A stretch of 64,000 nucleotides of DNA from Caldilineaceae bacterium (GCA_022821545.1 JAJEDJ010000047.1:58368-122367); one strand, 5' to 3'; counted from the first letter of the stretch, positions 34,769 to 44,417 are shown. Notes: generated by a model from the sequence alone, not told the origin. Numbers and translations: made by a program.

Positions 34769-35785
34769 CTATGCCCAGGGATCGACCACGATCTTGGCCG
34801 CCTCACCTTTTGCCAGCAGGCCGAAGCCCGTCTGGATCTGGCTCATCGGCAACTGGTGGCTGATCAGTTGATCGATGAGGGGCGATTGCCGGATGACCTT
34901 CATAACCTTGGCGTAGTCCCCCATATTGTAGAGCCATGATCCGACAACGGTTAAGCCTTTGCGGATCATGTCGGTACTGATGGTAATTGTAAGTTCATCA
35001 CGGCATTCGCCGACAAAGGCCACGCGTCCCCGGCGGCGTGCGGCGTCAATGCAGAGCCTTTCCGCCGGGACGCGGCCGGAGCAGTCGACGGCACAGTCAA
35101 CGCCCCTGCCTTCGGTCAGGCTGCGAATTTTCTGCAGAATGTCCGGGTCGTTGGGGTCGAGTACCGTTTCCGCCCCCATCTCCAGCGCCCGGTTCGCCCG
35201 CCACGGCGCCGGTTCGACGCCAATCACCCGCGCATTGCGAAAACGGGCATTGACCACCGCACCGAGCCCGACCGGTCCCAGACCTGTGACCAGCACCGTA
35301 TCCTGGGAGTTGACGCCGATGGCCTCAAACCCGCCAAACGAAGCGCCGATGCCGTCGATCGCCATTGTCGCCTGCGCGTAGCTCACATCGTCCGGGAGCC
35401 TGGGCAGCAGCCACGCCGGTTTGAGCGTGTAGTGAGCAAACGTGCCGGCTCCGGCCGTCGTGCCATGCACCGCGGCGAAATCATGGCTGTCTTCGCAGTA
35501 GATATAGTCGCCGCTCATGCAAAGATGACAGCGGCCGCAGGAAAACTGGGGCAGGACAACGACCCGGTCCCCGACGCTGACCGGTCCCCGTTCAGCGACT
35601 TCGACCACCTCCCCAACGCCCTCATGGCCGATTACCGCCTGATTCTGGCCGGCCATCCATAGCTTGTATTCGGTGCATAGCGCCGAGGCACGGACCTTGA
35701 CGACCGCCCAATCCGCTTTCGCCTGCGGAACCGGCAACTCGTTAAATGCGACCTGCCGCTCACCGGTGATTGCTGCCTGGATCAC
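34769..35785 (-). CDS. Zinc-dependent medium-chain alcohol dehydrogenase (MDR) family
   Basis: The 338-residue protein has the MDR fold. The catalytic-zinc region is IGHEGVGEVVEV with an ASALCTEYKLW ligand position. The structural-zinc cysteines are in SCGRCHLCMSGDYIYCED, and the NAD site is in VLVTGLGPVGLGAVVNARFRNARVIGVEP. The GTG at 35785 is chosen because AGGAG lies 8 bp before it; the frame is open to 35827 without support. It probably oxidises an alcohol produced or used by the neighbouring PhyH enzymes. The substrate is not predictable. Confidence 0.88.
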   Translation of the reverse strand: MIQAAITGERQVAFNELPVPQAKADWAVVKVRASALCTEYKLWMAGQNQAVIGHEGVGEVVEVAERGPVSVGDRVVVLPQFSCGRCHLCMSGDYIYCEDSHDFAAVHGTTAGAGTFAHYTLKPAWLLPRLPDDVSYAQATMAIDGIGASFGGFEAIGVNSQDTVLVTGLGPVGLGAVVNARFRNARVIGVEPAPWRANRALEMGAETVLDPNDPDILQKIRSLTEGRGVDCAVDCSGRVPAERLCIDAARRRGRVAFVGECRDELTITISTDMIRKGLTVVGSWLYNMGDYAKVMKVIRQSPLIDQLISHQLPMSQIQTGFGLLAKGEAAKIVVDPWA

Positions 35786-35924
35786 GGGAAACACTCCTTG
35801 TTGGTTCAGCGGCCAGAGTGCGTGCATTCACCACCACAGACGACGACCGGCACGACCCTGTCAGAAGTAAGATCAGACGGACGGGAGAGGAGGGTGGAAG
35901 GGCAAAACAGGTAACGCGCCGGAT

Positions 35925-36782
35925 TCAGAACAACCCCTCCTTCGGGCCCCTACCCCAGGGAACCGCCTCAACGTCACCCAAATAGCGCGGTATCAGGGCC
36001 TGGACCGCCGGGTCTGTCCGTTCGGCCCAGGCAACCCAATCAGCAGTTCCAGTAACATGCTCGGCGACAATTGCCTGAACTGCCTCAGGGAGTTCGTCAT
36101 AGATTGCCCAGTACCAGATTGTGAGTACCGTTCGCCACTGGTCGCTCTGGTTCGCATGTGCCGAATGCAACAACCGTGCGTCGCCGATAACCACATCTCC
36201 CGCGCGCACAGGGACATCAACCTCATCTTCAGCCTTCTGAAACGCCGGGTGGTTCATATCTTTGGCGCGGCCCACTTCGTCGCCGTCATGCGCTCGGCGG
36301 TCCATATCGTGCAGCGCGTGCCGCTTCAGATGCGAACCCGGAATCAGGCGCAGACAACCGTTCTGCGGGCTGGTGTCGACCAGGTAGTACATCAGAAAGT
36401 ACTGTTGCGGCTGGTCTGTGTAGCTGATCGGATGCTCCCACAATACGCCGTCCTGATGCCAGTAGAGCGGAGGGCTGTGCGGTGGTTTGCTGATTACAAA
36501 TCCGCTCCAGACTTTGGGATTGTCAAATCCCAGCTGAGCTAGCGCGCCCAGCGCTCCCGGATGGGCAATCAGTTCCGGAAAGGCCGGATGGGGGTACTTC
36601 CAATAGGGAATGATGCAGCCCTGCGACCGGTGCCGTTCGAAATGCTCCTCATCCTCCTGCGCAATCGTCCATTCGCTCATGGCATTCAGTTTGGCGACCA
36701 TCTCCGGTTCCAACACATTCTCGAAGATACAGAAGCCGTCGCGCATCAGCTGGTTCCGTTTTTCGACTGCGGTTACAGGCAT
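35925..36782 (-). CDS. Phytanoyl-CoA dioxygenase (PhyH) family enzyme 4
   Basis: The 285-residue protein has the iron ligands in LYWHQDGVLWEHP (HxD) and LLHSAHANQSDQWRTVLTIWYW (distal His, then the 2-oxoglutarate Arg). It is the most upstream gene of the likely operon that continues through the dehydrogenase and PhyH enzymes 3 and 2. The block ISYTDQPQQYFLMYYLVDTSPQNGCLRLIPGSHL is the standard PhyH core strand pair. The substrate is unknown. Confidence 0.88.
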   Translation of the reverse strand: MPVTAVEKRNQLMRDGFCIFENVLEPEMVAKLNAMSEWTIAQEDEEHFERHRSQGCIIPYWKYPHPAFPELIAHPGALGALAQLGFDNPKVWSGFVISKPPHSPPLYWHQDGVLWEHPISYTDQPQQYFLMYYLVDTSPQNGCLRLIPGSHLKRHALHDMDRRAHDGDEVGRAKDMNHPAFQKAEDEVDVPVRAGDVVIGDARLLHSAHANQSDQWRTVLTIWYWAIYDELPEAVQAIVAEHVTGTADWVAWAERTDPAVQALIPRYLGDVEAVPWGRGPKEGLF

Positions 36783-36893
36783 GGTTGAACCTCCATACTG
36801 TCCGATTGCGGATGTCGGCTTAAGATATTGTCGGGAATTGGTTGAGCGGATCTGTCGGTGGCGCTGCGGTCGAGCGGACGGAGTGGTGGTCGG

Positions 36894-38180
36894 CTACGGC
36901 TTCGGCTGCTCCACTTCCGGTCTACGCACTGGGCGCCGTGCCATGGCGCGCGGCTCCACCTGGCTGTAGATACGCCGGATGGCCCGTTTCCACATCGAGC
37001 GCGCCGCCGCTGCCTGATAGGTAGCCTGCCGCTGCGTATTCGTCCACCAGGTCGATTCCGGTTTTTCCACCGGCACACTCCACTTGACGGCGCATGCGCC
37101 CCAGGTCAAGCCGGCGCCAAATCCGACAAACACAAGATTGTCCCCCGGCGCCACCTTCCCCTCCTCAATCGCTTCGCATAGTGCAATGGGGATGCTGGCT
37201 GTGCTCGTGTTGCCGTACTTGTGGACGTTTACATAAACCTTGTCTTCCGGGATCCTCAACTGCCGCAGAACACTGTGCTGGATGATGCGCTTGTTCGCCT
37301 GGTGTGGTACGACCAGATCGACTTCGCTGACCGGAACACCGGCCTTGTCCAAGACCCTGCGTGTGGCGTCTGCCATGATCCGGGTTGCGAAGCGGAAGAC
37401 GGCCCGCCCGTCCATCTGGATGTAATGCGATCCGCTGCTGACCGTCTCCAGGCTGGCCGGAGCCGCGCTCCCGCCGGCTGGAATCGTCAACAACTCGGCT
37501 CCCGACCCGTCGCTGCCCAGCACCGAAGCGGTGACACCGCCCGGCACGTCACTGGCGGCCAGAAGCACTGCACCCGCGCCATCACCAAAAAGGACGCAGG
37601 TCGTGCGGTCGGTCCAGTCCACCCACCGGCTCAGCGTCTCGGAGCCGACGACCAGCACATACTCGGCGTCCCCGGCCAGAATCTGCCCGCGCGCGACGCT
37701 GAGGGCATACACAAAGCCGGAACAGGCAGCGCTCAGATCAAAGGCTCCTGCATTGACGAGCCCCAGATTGTCCTGGATGATGCTGGCAGTGGCCGGGAAA
37801 AAATGTTCCGGCGAACTGGTCGCACAGATGACGAGATCCACCTTGGCCGGATGGAGGTCGGCCACTTCCAGCGCTTTGCGGGCCGCCTGTGTCCCCAGAG
37901 TGGCGGTTGTCTCCTGGGGCGCGGCCACGACCCGCCGCTCCTGAATGCCCGTACGAGTTCGAATCCACTCGTCCTGGGTCTCGACGACCTGTTCCAGATC
38001 CTGGTTTGTAACCACCCGCTCGGGCACCTGATAGCCCCAGCCGATAATTTGGGCGTAACAAGGCGGTTGTACCTTGTCCAGCACCGGCTGCTCCGCCTCC
38101 GTAGTCGAATAGTGCCCGTTCAAGTGCGCGGCCGCGTAGTCGCTCCCGGTCCCGTTCTCTTCGTGCGCTTGCGCTGTCAT
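36894..38180 (-). CDS. fabH: 3-oxoacyl-ACP synthase III, with N- and C-terminal extensions
   Basis: KAS III condenses acetyl-CoA (or a branched starter) with malonyl-ACP to begin fatty-acid synthesis. The catalytic triad is visible: C153 in DLSAACSGFVYAL, H293 in PHQANKRII and N324 in HKYGNTSTASI. The protein has 428 residues, about 100 more than usual. The extra parts are an N-terminal extension of about 40 residues and a basic Arg-rich C-terminus from about 373 (YQAAAARSMWKRAIRRIY...) with no known role. The start overlaps the fabF stop as ATGA, so the two are translationally coupled. Confidence 0.9.
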   Translation of the reverse strand: MTAQAHEENGTGSDYAAAHLNGHYSTTEAEQPVLDKVQPPCYAQIIGWGYQVPERVVTNQDLEQVVETQDEWIRTRTGIQERRVVAAPQETTATLGTQAARKALEVADLHPAKVDLVICATSSPEHFFPATASIIQDNLGLVNAGAFDLSAACSGFVYALSVARGQILAGDAEYVLVVGSETLSRWVDWTDRTTCVLFGDGAGAVLLAASDVPGGVTASVLGSDGSGAELLTIPAGGSAAPASLETVSSGSHYIQMDGRAVFRFATRIMADATRRVLDKAGVPVSEVDLVVPHQANKRIIQHSVLRQLRIPEDKVYVNVHKYGNTSTASIPIALCEAIEEGKVAPGDNLVFVGFGAGLTWGACAVKWSVPVEKPESTWWTNTQRQATYQAAAARSMWKRAIRRIYSQVEPRAMARRPVRRPEVEQPKP

Positions 38181-39469
38181 ACCCCATTCTCCTCGAACCG
38201 CTGCAGCATCAGGCAGGAGTTGTGGCCGCCGAAGCCGAAACTATTACTCATTGTCACTGCGACGTCTGCCTGCACAGACCGCAACGGCGTGTAGTTCAGA
38301 TCACAGGATGGATCGGGGTTGTCCAGGTTTATGGTTGGCGGAATTACGCCTTTCTCGATCGTCTTGAGGCAGACAATCGCCTCAATCGCGCCGGCCGCTC
38401 CCAACAAGTGCCCAAGCATCGATTTTGTGCTGCTGATGTTCACGTTGTAGGCATGCTCGCCCAACGCCCGTTTGATCGCCTTCGTTTCCCCCGGGTCGTT
38501 GAGCTCCGTGCTCGTTCCATGCGCGTTGACGTAGTTCACGTCTGTGCGCTTCACCCCGTAGCTCTCGGCCTTGCGCAGGGCCATATTCATTGCATCTTCG
38601 GCGCCCTGGCCGTTGAAATGGGGCGCCGCCATATGATACGCGTCGGCGCTGTTGCCGTAACCGATTACCTCCGCATAAATCTGGGCATCGCGGCCCAGTG
38701 CATGCTCAAGCGACTCCAGGATCAGAATCGCGCTCCCCTCGCTCATCACAAATCCGTCCCGGTCGCTGTCAAACGGGCGGCAGGCCGACGACGGATCGTC
38801 GTTGCGCTGGCTCATGGCGCCCATTATGTCGAAACCGGCCATGATGATCGGCAGTAGAGCGGCCTCCGCGCCGCCCGTGACCATCACCTGGGCGTCGCCG
38901 CGCCGGATCAACTCAAAGGCCTCGCCGGTTGCTGCGGTGCCGCTGGCGCAGGCGTTCACCACCGAGAAGTTGGGGCCCCGAAAATCATAGAGAATGGCGA
39001 TCTTTCCGGCCGCGCTGTCCACCAGCATATTTGGAATAAGAAAGGGGCTTACCTTGCGCAGGCCGCGCTTCTCCGTCAATCTGAAATTGTCAAGCAGGGA
39101 GGTAAGGCCGCCGGTCCCGCTGGCAATCAGCACGCCGATATCAGTTGGCGTCTCCTTGCTGAGATCGATCCCGCTGTCGGTGAGCGCCTGTTCCGTTGCC
39201 ACAAGAGCATACTGAATGTACGGATCAAGGCGGCGGGCCTCTTTCCGATCCATATAATTCTTTGCTTCGAAGCCTTTCAGCTCCCCTGCAAAGCGGGTAT
39301 TCAATTCGCTGGTGTCGAATTTGGTGACCGTTTCAATGCCGGACCGGCCTGCCAGCAGGGCATCCCATGTCTCATCAGCAGTGAGGCCCAGGGGTGTCAC
39401 CGCGCCGATGCCGGTGATTACGACTCGCCGCGGCTGACCATTGCTACTGTACATGCACGTTAATTCCAT
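38177..39469 (-). CDS. fabF: 3-oxoacyl-ACP synthase II
   Basis: KAS II elongates fatty acyl-ACP by condensation with malonyl-ACP. The Cys-His-His triad is visible in VVNACASGTAATGE, YVNAHGTSTELND and STKSMLGHLLGAAG. The N-terminal RRVVITGIGAVTPLG and the C-terminal NSFGFGGHNSCLM are conserved. The frame is open to 39502; the ATG at 39469 or the one at 39454 is more likely, because the first residues before those do not resemble the family. A promoter lies at 39556-39583. fabF is the first gene and fabH the second. Confidence 0.93.
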   Translation of the reverse strand: MELTCMYSSNGQPRRVVITGIGAVTPLGLTADETWDALLAGRSGIETVTKFDTSELNTRFAGELKGFEAKNYMDRKEARRLDPYIQYALVATEQALTDSGIDLSKETPTDIGVLIASGTGGLTSLLDNFRLTEKRGLRKVSPFLIPNMLVDSAAGKIAILYDFRGPNFSVVNACASGTAATGEAFELIRRGDAQVMVTGGAEAALLPIIMAGFDIMGAMSQRNDDPSSACRPFDSDRDGFVMSEGSAILILESLEHALGRDAQIYAEVIGYGNSADAYHMAAPHFNGQGAEDAMNMALRKAESYGVKRTDVNYVNAHGTSTELNDPGETKAIKRALGEHAYNVNISSTKSMLGHLLGAAGAIEAIVCLKTIEKGVIPPTINLDNPDPSCDLNYTPLRSVQADVAVTMSNSFGFGGHNSCLMLQRFEENGV

Positions 39470-39555
39470 GTGAACATCCCGACGAGGGTAAGCAGCGATC
39501 ACCCGTCCTCGTCGTCAGCCCACCTAATTGTAGAAAGATTCGAGCCTATCCGTAC

Positions 39556-39583
39556 ACTCTACTATAACACAAATACCTGTCAA
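39556..39583 (-). promoter_or_regulatory. Probable promoter of fabF-fabH
   Basis: On the minus strand: a perfect TTGACA, 16 bp, TAGAGT. Confidence 0.55.
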
Positions 39584-39604
39584 TCGTTGCGTTTCCCCAC
39601 CTTC

Positions 39605-39641
39605 GGGGGCTAAAGCGTCGCCTCCGGCGGGGGCCAAGGCG
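39605..39641 (+). repeat. Short imperfect direct repeat in the fabF-marR spacer
   Basis: GGGGGCTAAAGCG at 39605-39617 and GGGGGCCAAGGCG at 39629-39641, offset 24 bp, two mismatches. It sits between the two divergent promoters. Confidence 0.45.
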
Positions 39642-39668
39642 CTCCCGGGCGTCGACAGTCCTGAAAAT

Positions 39669-39697
39669 TTGCCATTTTTAGTTCGTTACCGTACAAT
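39669..39697 (+). promoter_or_regulatory. Promoter of the MarR gene, leaderless transcript
   Basis: TTGCCA, 17 bp, TACAAT. The expected transcription start (about 39704) falls on or one base before the ATG at 39705, so the mRNA has no leader. Confidence 0.7.
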
Positions 39698-39704
39698 TCC
39701 GCTT

Positions 39705-40316
39705 ATGACAAAAGTCAGCCCTTCGGTCCACCCCACTCCAGAATGTTCGGGCGCGGTAAACAGCCTGTCGAACGCGCCCGGCGGCGCGGACTCGCAACAG
39801 GCGACAGATGAGCAGATCGGCTTCCGTCAGCTTCTGGCCGAGTCCGGCGTGGATCATGTTCATGGTATGGAGATTCTGCGGCTGATCAAGATGTGCGCCG
39901 GAGCGTATGATCGCATTCTGGGCGAGCGGATGCGGGAAGAAGAAATCTCTCTGCCCCAATGGCGTATCCTGATCCGCCTCTACCTGGCGGAACGCAACGG
40001 TCAGGCCGCTCTGATGCCCACAGATCTGGCTCACAGTCAGCGTCTGAGCAAGAACACGATCAGCGCCCACCTGCGCGCCCTGGAGGAGTTGCGCCTTATC
40101 GAACGCCATCTGGACCCGAACGACCTGCGGGCATTCCGGATCCGGCTGACGACCGGCAGCAGGAGCCTGATCCGCTCGTCTACCCCGCTGCATCTCGAAT
40201 TTCTCAATGATCTGATCGCGCAACTCTCTCTCGAAGAGTGTGAGATGTTGCAGGGGTTATTGGCAAAGCTGGTAGAATCATTGCAGCGGAAACGGGAAGA
40301 CAGTATCGGATTGTAG
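39705..40316 (+). CDS. MarR-family transcriptional regulator
   Basis: The 203-residue protein has a MarR winged-helix domain in the middle. The recognition part is MPTDLAHSQRLSKNTISAHLRALEELRLIERHLDPNDLRAFRIRLT, preceded by the dimer helix MEILRLIKMCAGAYDRILGERM. MarR proteins usually bind as dimers to palindromes near their own genes. It is divergent from fabF-fabH, whose promoter lies 110-150 bp away, so a FabT-like control of lipid synthesis is a natural but unproven idea. The ABC exporter pair lies downstream on the same strand and may be another target. The ATG at 39705 fits the promoter position. Confidence 0.88.
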   Translation: MTKVSPSVHPTPECSGAVNSLSNAPGGADSQQATDEQIGFRQLLAESGVDHVHGMEILRLIKMCAGAYDRILGERMREEEISLPQWRILIRLYLAERNGQAALMPTDLAHSQRLSKNTISAHLRALEELRLIERHLDPNDLRAFRIRLTTGSRSLIRSSTPLHLEFLNDLIAQLSLEECEMLQGLLAKLVESLQRKREDSIGL

Positions 40317-40431
40317 TCGCCGCCCGCCCTTTGCTCAGCGTCGGCAAAGGACCGCGGCCAACCGAGAGGCAACGGCAAGGTTGCCCGGTGACGATCTGTC
40401 CCGCCCTGACCCACTCACCAAGGAGTGGCAT

Positions 40432-42360
40432 GTGAACCAACGAAGACCATTCGGTAGACCTGGCGGACCCGGAGGGCCGCCGGGCGGCGGCGGCATGAAA
40501 GACCTGGGTCGCTCCATGCGCTATCTGGGCCGCTACAGGCTGACTACGACGCTGGCCTATGCCTCGCTGTTCATCAGCATCGCGGCGCAGCTCGTCGTCC
40601 CGCAGTTGGTGCAAAACGTCCTTGACGCCGTAACTGACAGCGTATTCGCTCGTCAGATTCTGGCCCTGCCGGCGTCTGAGCGGGCCGCCGCGCTTGAGCA
40701 ACTGGCGGTCTCGGTCGACCAGTTGACGGAACGTGCCGTCAGTGCCGAAGGGCCCATCTACTGGGCGATGGTATTTATCGTTGTCTTTTCGCTGGCACGC
40801 GGCCTCTTCGCCTTCGCACAGGCCTTCCTGGCCCAGAAGGTGAGCCAGGATCTGGCCTTCGACTTTCGCAACGAACTGTTCGAGAAAATTCAGCGGCTCT
40901 CTTTCAGCTATCACGACCGCAATCGTACCGGCCAGTTGATGATCCGCGCCACCGACGACGTCGAAAAGCTGAGAATGTTTATCGGCCAGGGGATGTTGCT
41001 GGCCGTGCAATCGATCGTCCTGCTCATCGGTTCGCTGACGGTATTGGCCTTCACCAACCTGTCTCTGACCCTGATCATCCTTCCCGTGCTGCCCGTTGCG
41101 CTCATCCTCTTCATGGTCTTCGGCTCCGTCGCCCAGTCACTGTTCGGCGAGATCCAGCGCCGGCTTTCAACGCTCAATGAGATCCTACAGGAAAATCTGG
41201 CCGGTATCCGCGTCGTCAAGGCCTTTGTGCGCGAAAGAGAGGAGCAGGACCGGTTCGACAACGCGGCCCAGCGGCTCATGGATCAGCACATTCGCGTTTC
41301 GAAGATATTCAGTTTCCTCTTCCCTTTCATCTTTTTGATTTCCAACCTGGGTCAGGCCGCCGTCGTCTACTGGGGCGGTCGCCAGATCCTATTCGATACG
41401 CTCACGCTGGGCGAGTGGCAGAAGTTCAGCCTCTATCTGATCTATGTCTTCTTCCCGGTTGGCCAGCTCGGCTTTATCGTTGCCCAGATGAGCCAGGCCA
41501 GCGCCAGCGCCAAGCGTATCTTCGAAATCCTCGACGCCGAGAATGAGGTCACCGACAAACGCGGCGCGCAGCCCATGTCGCAGGTGCAGGGCCGCGTTCG
41601 TTTTACCGATGTAACATTCCGCTATTTCAACAGCACCGATCCCGTCCTCCAGAGCGTCTCCTTCGAGGCACAGCCCGGAGAGACCGTCGCCCTCTTGGGA
41701 GGAACCGGCAGCGGCAAGACGACGATCATCAACCTCATCCCCCGCTTCTACGACGTGAGTGAAGGACAGGTCCTGATCGATGACTGGGACGTACGCGATG
41801 TCACGCTGGACAGCATGAGGCGTCAGATCGGCATCGTGCTGCAGGAGACCAATCTCTTTACCGGAACGATTCGCGACAATATCGCATTTGGCCGCCCCGA
41901 CGCCACCGACGCAGAGGTCGAGGCGGCGGCCGCCGCCGCTGCCGCGCATGACTTTATCGTCAGCTTCCCTGACGGCTATCAGACCGCCGTCGGCGAGCGG
42001 GGAACAACCCTTTCCGGCGGCCAGAAGCAGCGCGTCGCCATCGCCCGCGCCCTCCTGACCGACCCGCGCATCCTTATCCTCGACGACTCCACCAGCAGTG
42101 TTGACGTCGCCACCGAGGCGCTTATCCAGAATGCGCTGGACCGGCTTATGGTGGGACGCACCAGCTTTGTTATTGCCCAGCGCATCAGCACCGTCGTCAA
42201 CGCCGATCAGATCCTCGTCCTGGATCGAGGCCGTATCGTCGATCGCGGCAACCACGAAGAATTGATGCGGACCAGCGCGATCTACACTGACATCTACCAT
42301 AGCCAGTTGGTGGAAGACGCGGCGGTTGAGGCGGAGGCGCCGCTGGCCGCTGAAGTGTAG
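40432..42360 (+). CDS. ABC exporter half-transporter with degenerate catalytic site (heterodimer 2, subunit A)
   Basis: The 642-residue protein begins with an Arg/Pro/Gly-rich segment (RRPFGRPGGPGGPPGGGG) and then has six transmembrane helices and a nucleotide-binding domain. Walker A is GGTGSGKTT and the signature is canonical LSGGQ. Walker B is ILILDDSTSS, with Asp for the catalytic Glu, and the switch reads VIAQRI. The GTG at 40432 is chosen because AGGAG lies just upstream. The partner with the intact site follows after a 54-bp gap. It may be controlled by the upstream MarR protein. Confidence 0.92.
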   Translation: MNQRRPFGRPGGPGGPPGGGGMKDLGRSMRYLGRYRLTTTLAYASLFISIAAQLVVPQLVQNVLDAVTDSVFARQILALPASERAAALEQLAVSVDQLTERAVSAEGPIYWAMVFIVVFSLARGLFAFAQAFLAQKVSQDLAFDFRNELFEKIQRLSFSYHDRNRTGQLMIRATDDVEKLRMFIGQGMLLAVQSIVLLIGSLTVLAFTNLSLTLIILPVLPVALILFMVFGSVAQSLFGEIQRRLSTLNEILQENLAGIRVVKAFVREREEQDRFDNAAQRLMDQHIRVSKIFSFLFPFIFLISNLGQAAVVYWGGRQILFDTLTLGEWQKFSLYLIYVFFPVGQLGFIVAQMSQASASAKRIFEILDAENEVTDKRGAQPMSQVQGRVRFTDVTFRYFNSTDPVLQSVSFEAQPGETVALLGGTGSGKTTIINLIPRFYDVSEGQVLIDDWDVRDVTLDSMRRQIGIVLQETNLFTGTIRDNIAFGRPDATDAEVEAAAAAAAAHDFIVSFPDGYQTAVGERGTTLSGGQKQRVAIARALLTDPRILILDDSTSSVDVATEALIQNALDRLMVGRTSFVIAQRISTVVNADQILVLDRGRIVDRGNHEELMRTSAIYTDIYHSQLVEDAAVEAEAPLAAEV

Positions 42361-42414
42361 CGCGCAGGCAGCAACAGACCATGTTACGCACTATTTCTCC
42401 CAGGAGCGTGCCCG

Positions 42415-44406
42415 ATGTTCGGTGACCGCATGTTACGGCAGGAGACGCTGAAGCCGAAGAGCGTTGGCGCCACCCTGTCCCGTTTCAGCAGATACTTTCG
42501 ACCTTTCTGGCTGGCTCTGACCCTCGCCGCCGTACTGATGGCGGTCAACGCCTATACCCAGGTGATTGGCCCGGTACTGATCGGCCAGGCGGTGGACTGC
42601 TTTCTGGCCCCGGCGGCCTTCGGCGAAGAGGGCGCAGAGCTTCAACTGCCGGCAGCGACCGATCTGCAGGCGGAAACGGACAGCCAGGCCAACTGCTGGT
42701 ATGCCCCGGAAGTCGCTATGGGGGACCCCAGCCGCAATGACCTGCTGCGCGGCCTGCTCAACATTACTCTGGTCATAACCGCCTACTATCTGGTCGGGTC
42801 GGTCACTGGCGGCTTAATGTTCTTCAGCATGAGTTGGACCGGCCACCACGTTCTGCGCCGCCTGCGCGTGCGCCTGTTTAACCACCTCCACCGCCTTTCT
42901 CTCGGCTTCTACGGTCGCAACGAGACCGGCGATCTGATGAGCCGCATCACCAACGACTCAGACACGATCCAGCAGGTCGTCAGCTTTGCCCTGGTGCAGG
43001 TACTGAGCAGCGTGTTGCTGATCCTCTGGATCGTCTGGCAGATGGTCGTTATGAATTGGGCCTACGCGCTCATCAGCCTGAGCGTTGTGCCCCTCATGGG
43101 CTTGACGACTCTGTGGTTCAGCAACCAGGCGCGCAAAGCGTTTCGCGTCACCCGCCAGAGCATCGGCGACGTCAACGCAGAGTTGGAAGAGGGCATCTCC
43201 GGGGTGCGCGAGGTCCAGGCCTTCAGTCGCGAGGAGACCAATATCGAGCAGTTCCGGCAAAGCAATGCCGTCAACCGCGACGCCAACGTCAAGGCCGTAG
43301 CCTATACCTCCGCCCTGGCGCCGACGTTGGAAGCGCTCGGATTCCTCGGCATCGCTGTCGTCGTTGGCGTCGGCGGCGTACTGCTGCTGCGCGGTCAGAC
43401 ACTGGCAGGTTCGGCCATCTCCCTCGGCCTGATCGTCACCTTCCTGGGCTTTGCGCAGCGCTTTAACATGCCCATCTCCCAGATCAGCGTCATGTGGACC
43501 AATATCCAGAGCGCCATCGCCGGCGTGGAGCGCATTTTTGAACTGATGGACGAGGTCCCGGAAGTGCAGGAGAAAATCCACGCCCGGCCAATGCCCCCAA
43601 TCGCAGGGAACGTTTCCCTCGAAAACGTCGAGGCCGAATACGTAGCCGGCGAACCTGTCCTCAAAGGAATCAATCTGAGCGCCCATCCCGGTGAGACTGT
43701 GGCCATCGTTGGACCTACCGGCGCCGGCAAAACGACCATTATCAATCTGCTTCCCCGCTTTTGGGATGTAACCGGAGGATCCGTACGCATTGACGGCGTC
43801 GACGTGCGCGACGTACAGCTGCACAGCCTGCGCGAGCAGATCGGCATCGTCCTCCAGGATACTTACCTGTTCAGCAGTTCGGTGATGGACAATATCCGCT
43901 TCAGCCGGTCGGACGCTTCAGACGAGGAGGTCATCGCCGCCGCAAAACTGGCCCAGGCGCACGACTTCATCAAGCGGCTGCCCGACGGTTATGATACCGT
44001 CCTCGGAGAACGCGGCGCCGGCCTCAGCCAAGGGCAACGGCAACTGCTGGCCATCGCCCGCGCCGCACTGGCCGACCCGCGAATCCTCATTCTGGACGAG
44101 GCCACCAGCAGCGTCGACACCCGCACCGAGCAGAGAATCCAGGCCGCGCTCAACGACTTGCTCAAAGGCCGCACCAGCTTCGTGATCGCGCACCGCCTCA
44201 GTACGATCCGCAGCGCCGACCAGGTGTTAGTATTGCATGACGGAGAAATTATCGAACGGGGTACACACGATGAACTGCTGGCCCAGCGGGGCTTTTACTA
44301 CGAACTCTATATGAACCAGTTCCGCCGCCAGGAAGATCTTCCAGTGCAGCCGAACGGAAGCGGGCCCACCAGTGTAGAAACTCTGCGAGCGAGGCCCGCT
44401 ACCTGA
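42415..44406 (+). CDS. ABC exporter half-transporter with intact catalytic site (heterodimer 2, subunit B)
   Basis: The 663-residue protein has six transmembrane helices with a hydrophilic insertion of about 60 residues after the first (CFLAPAAFGEEGAELQLPA...). In the nucleotide-binding domain Walker A is GPTGAGKTT, Walker B is ILILDEATSS with the catalytic Glu, and the switch is VIAHRL. The signature is altered to LSQGQ, matching the weak site of the heterodimer with subunit A. This is the same polarity as pair 1: the degenerate subunit is coded first. Confidence 0.92.
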   Translation: MFGDRMLRQETLKPKSVGATLSRFSRYFRPFWLALTLAAVLMAVNAYTQVIGPVLIGQAVDCFLAPAAFGEEGAELQLPAATDLQAETDSQANCWYAPEVAMGDPSRNDLLRGLLNITLVITAYYLVGSVTGGLMFFSMSWTGHHVLRRLRVRLFNHLHRLSLGFYGRNETGDLMSRITNDSDTIQQVVSFALVQVLSSVLLILWIVWQMVVMNWAYALISLSVVPLMGLTTLWFSNQARKAFRVTRQSIGDVNAELEEGISGVREVQAFSREETNIEQFRQSNAVNRDANVKAVAYTSALAPTLEALGFLGIAVVVGVGGVLLLRGQTLAGSAISLGLIVTFLGFAQRFNMPISQISVMWTNIQSAIAGVERIFELMDEVPEVQEKIHARPMPPIAGNVSLENVEAEYVAGEPVLKGINLSAHPGETVAIVGPTGAGKTTIINLLPRFWDVTGGSVRIDGVDVRDVQLHSLREQIGIVLQDTYLFSSSVMDNIRFSRSDASDEEVIAAAKLAQAHDFIKRLPDGYDTVLGERGAGLSQGQRQLLAIARAALADPRILILDEATSSVDTRTEQRIQAALNDLLKGRTSFVIAHRLSTIRSADQVLVLHDGEIIERGTHDELLAQRGFYYELYMNQFRRQEDLPVQPNGSGPTSVETLRARPAT

Positions 44407-44417
44407 GGCGCGACAAT

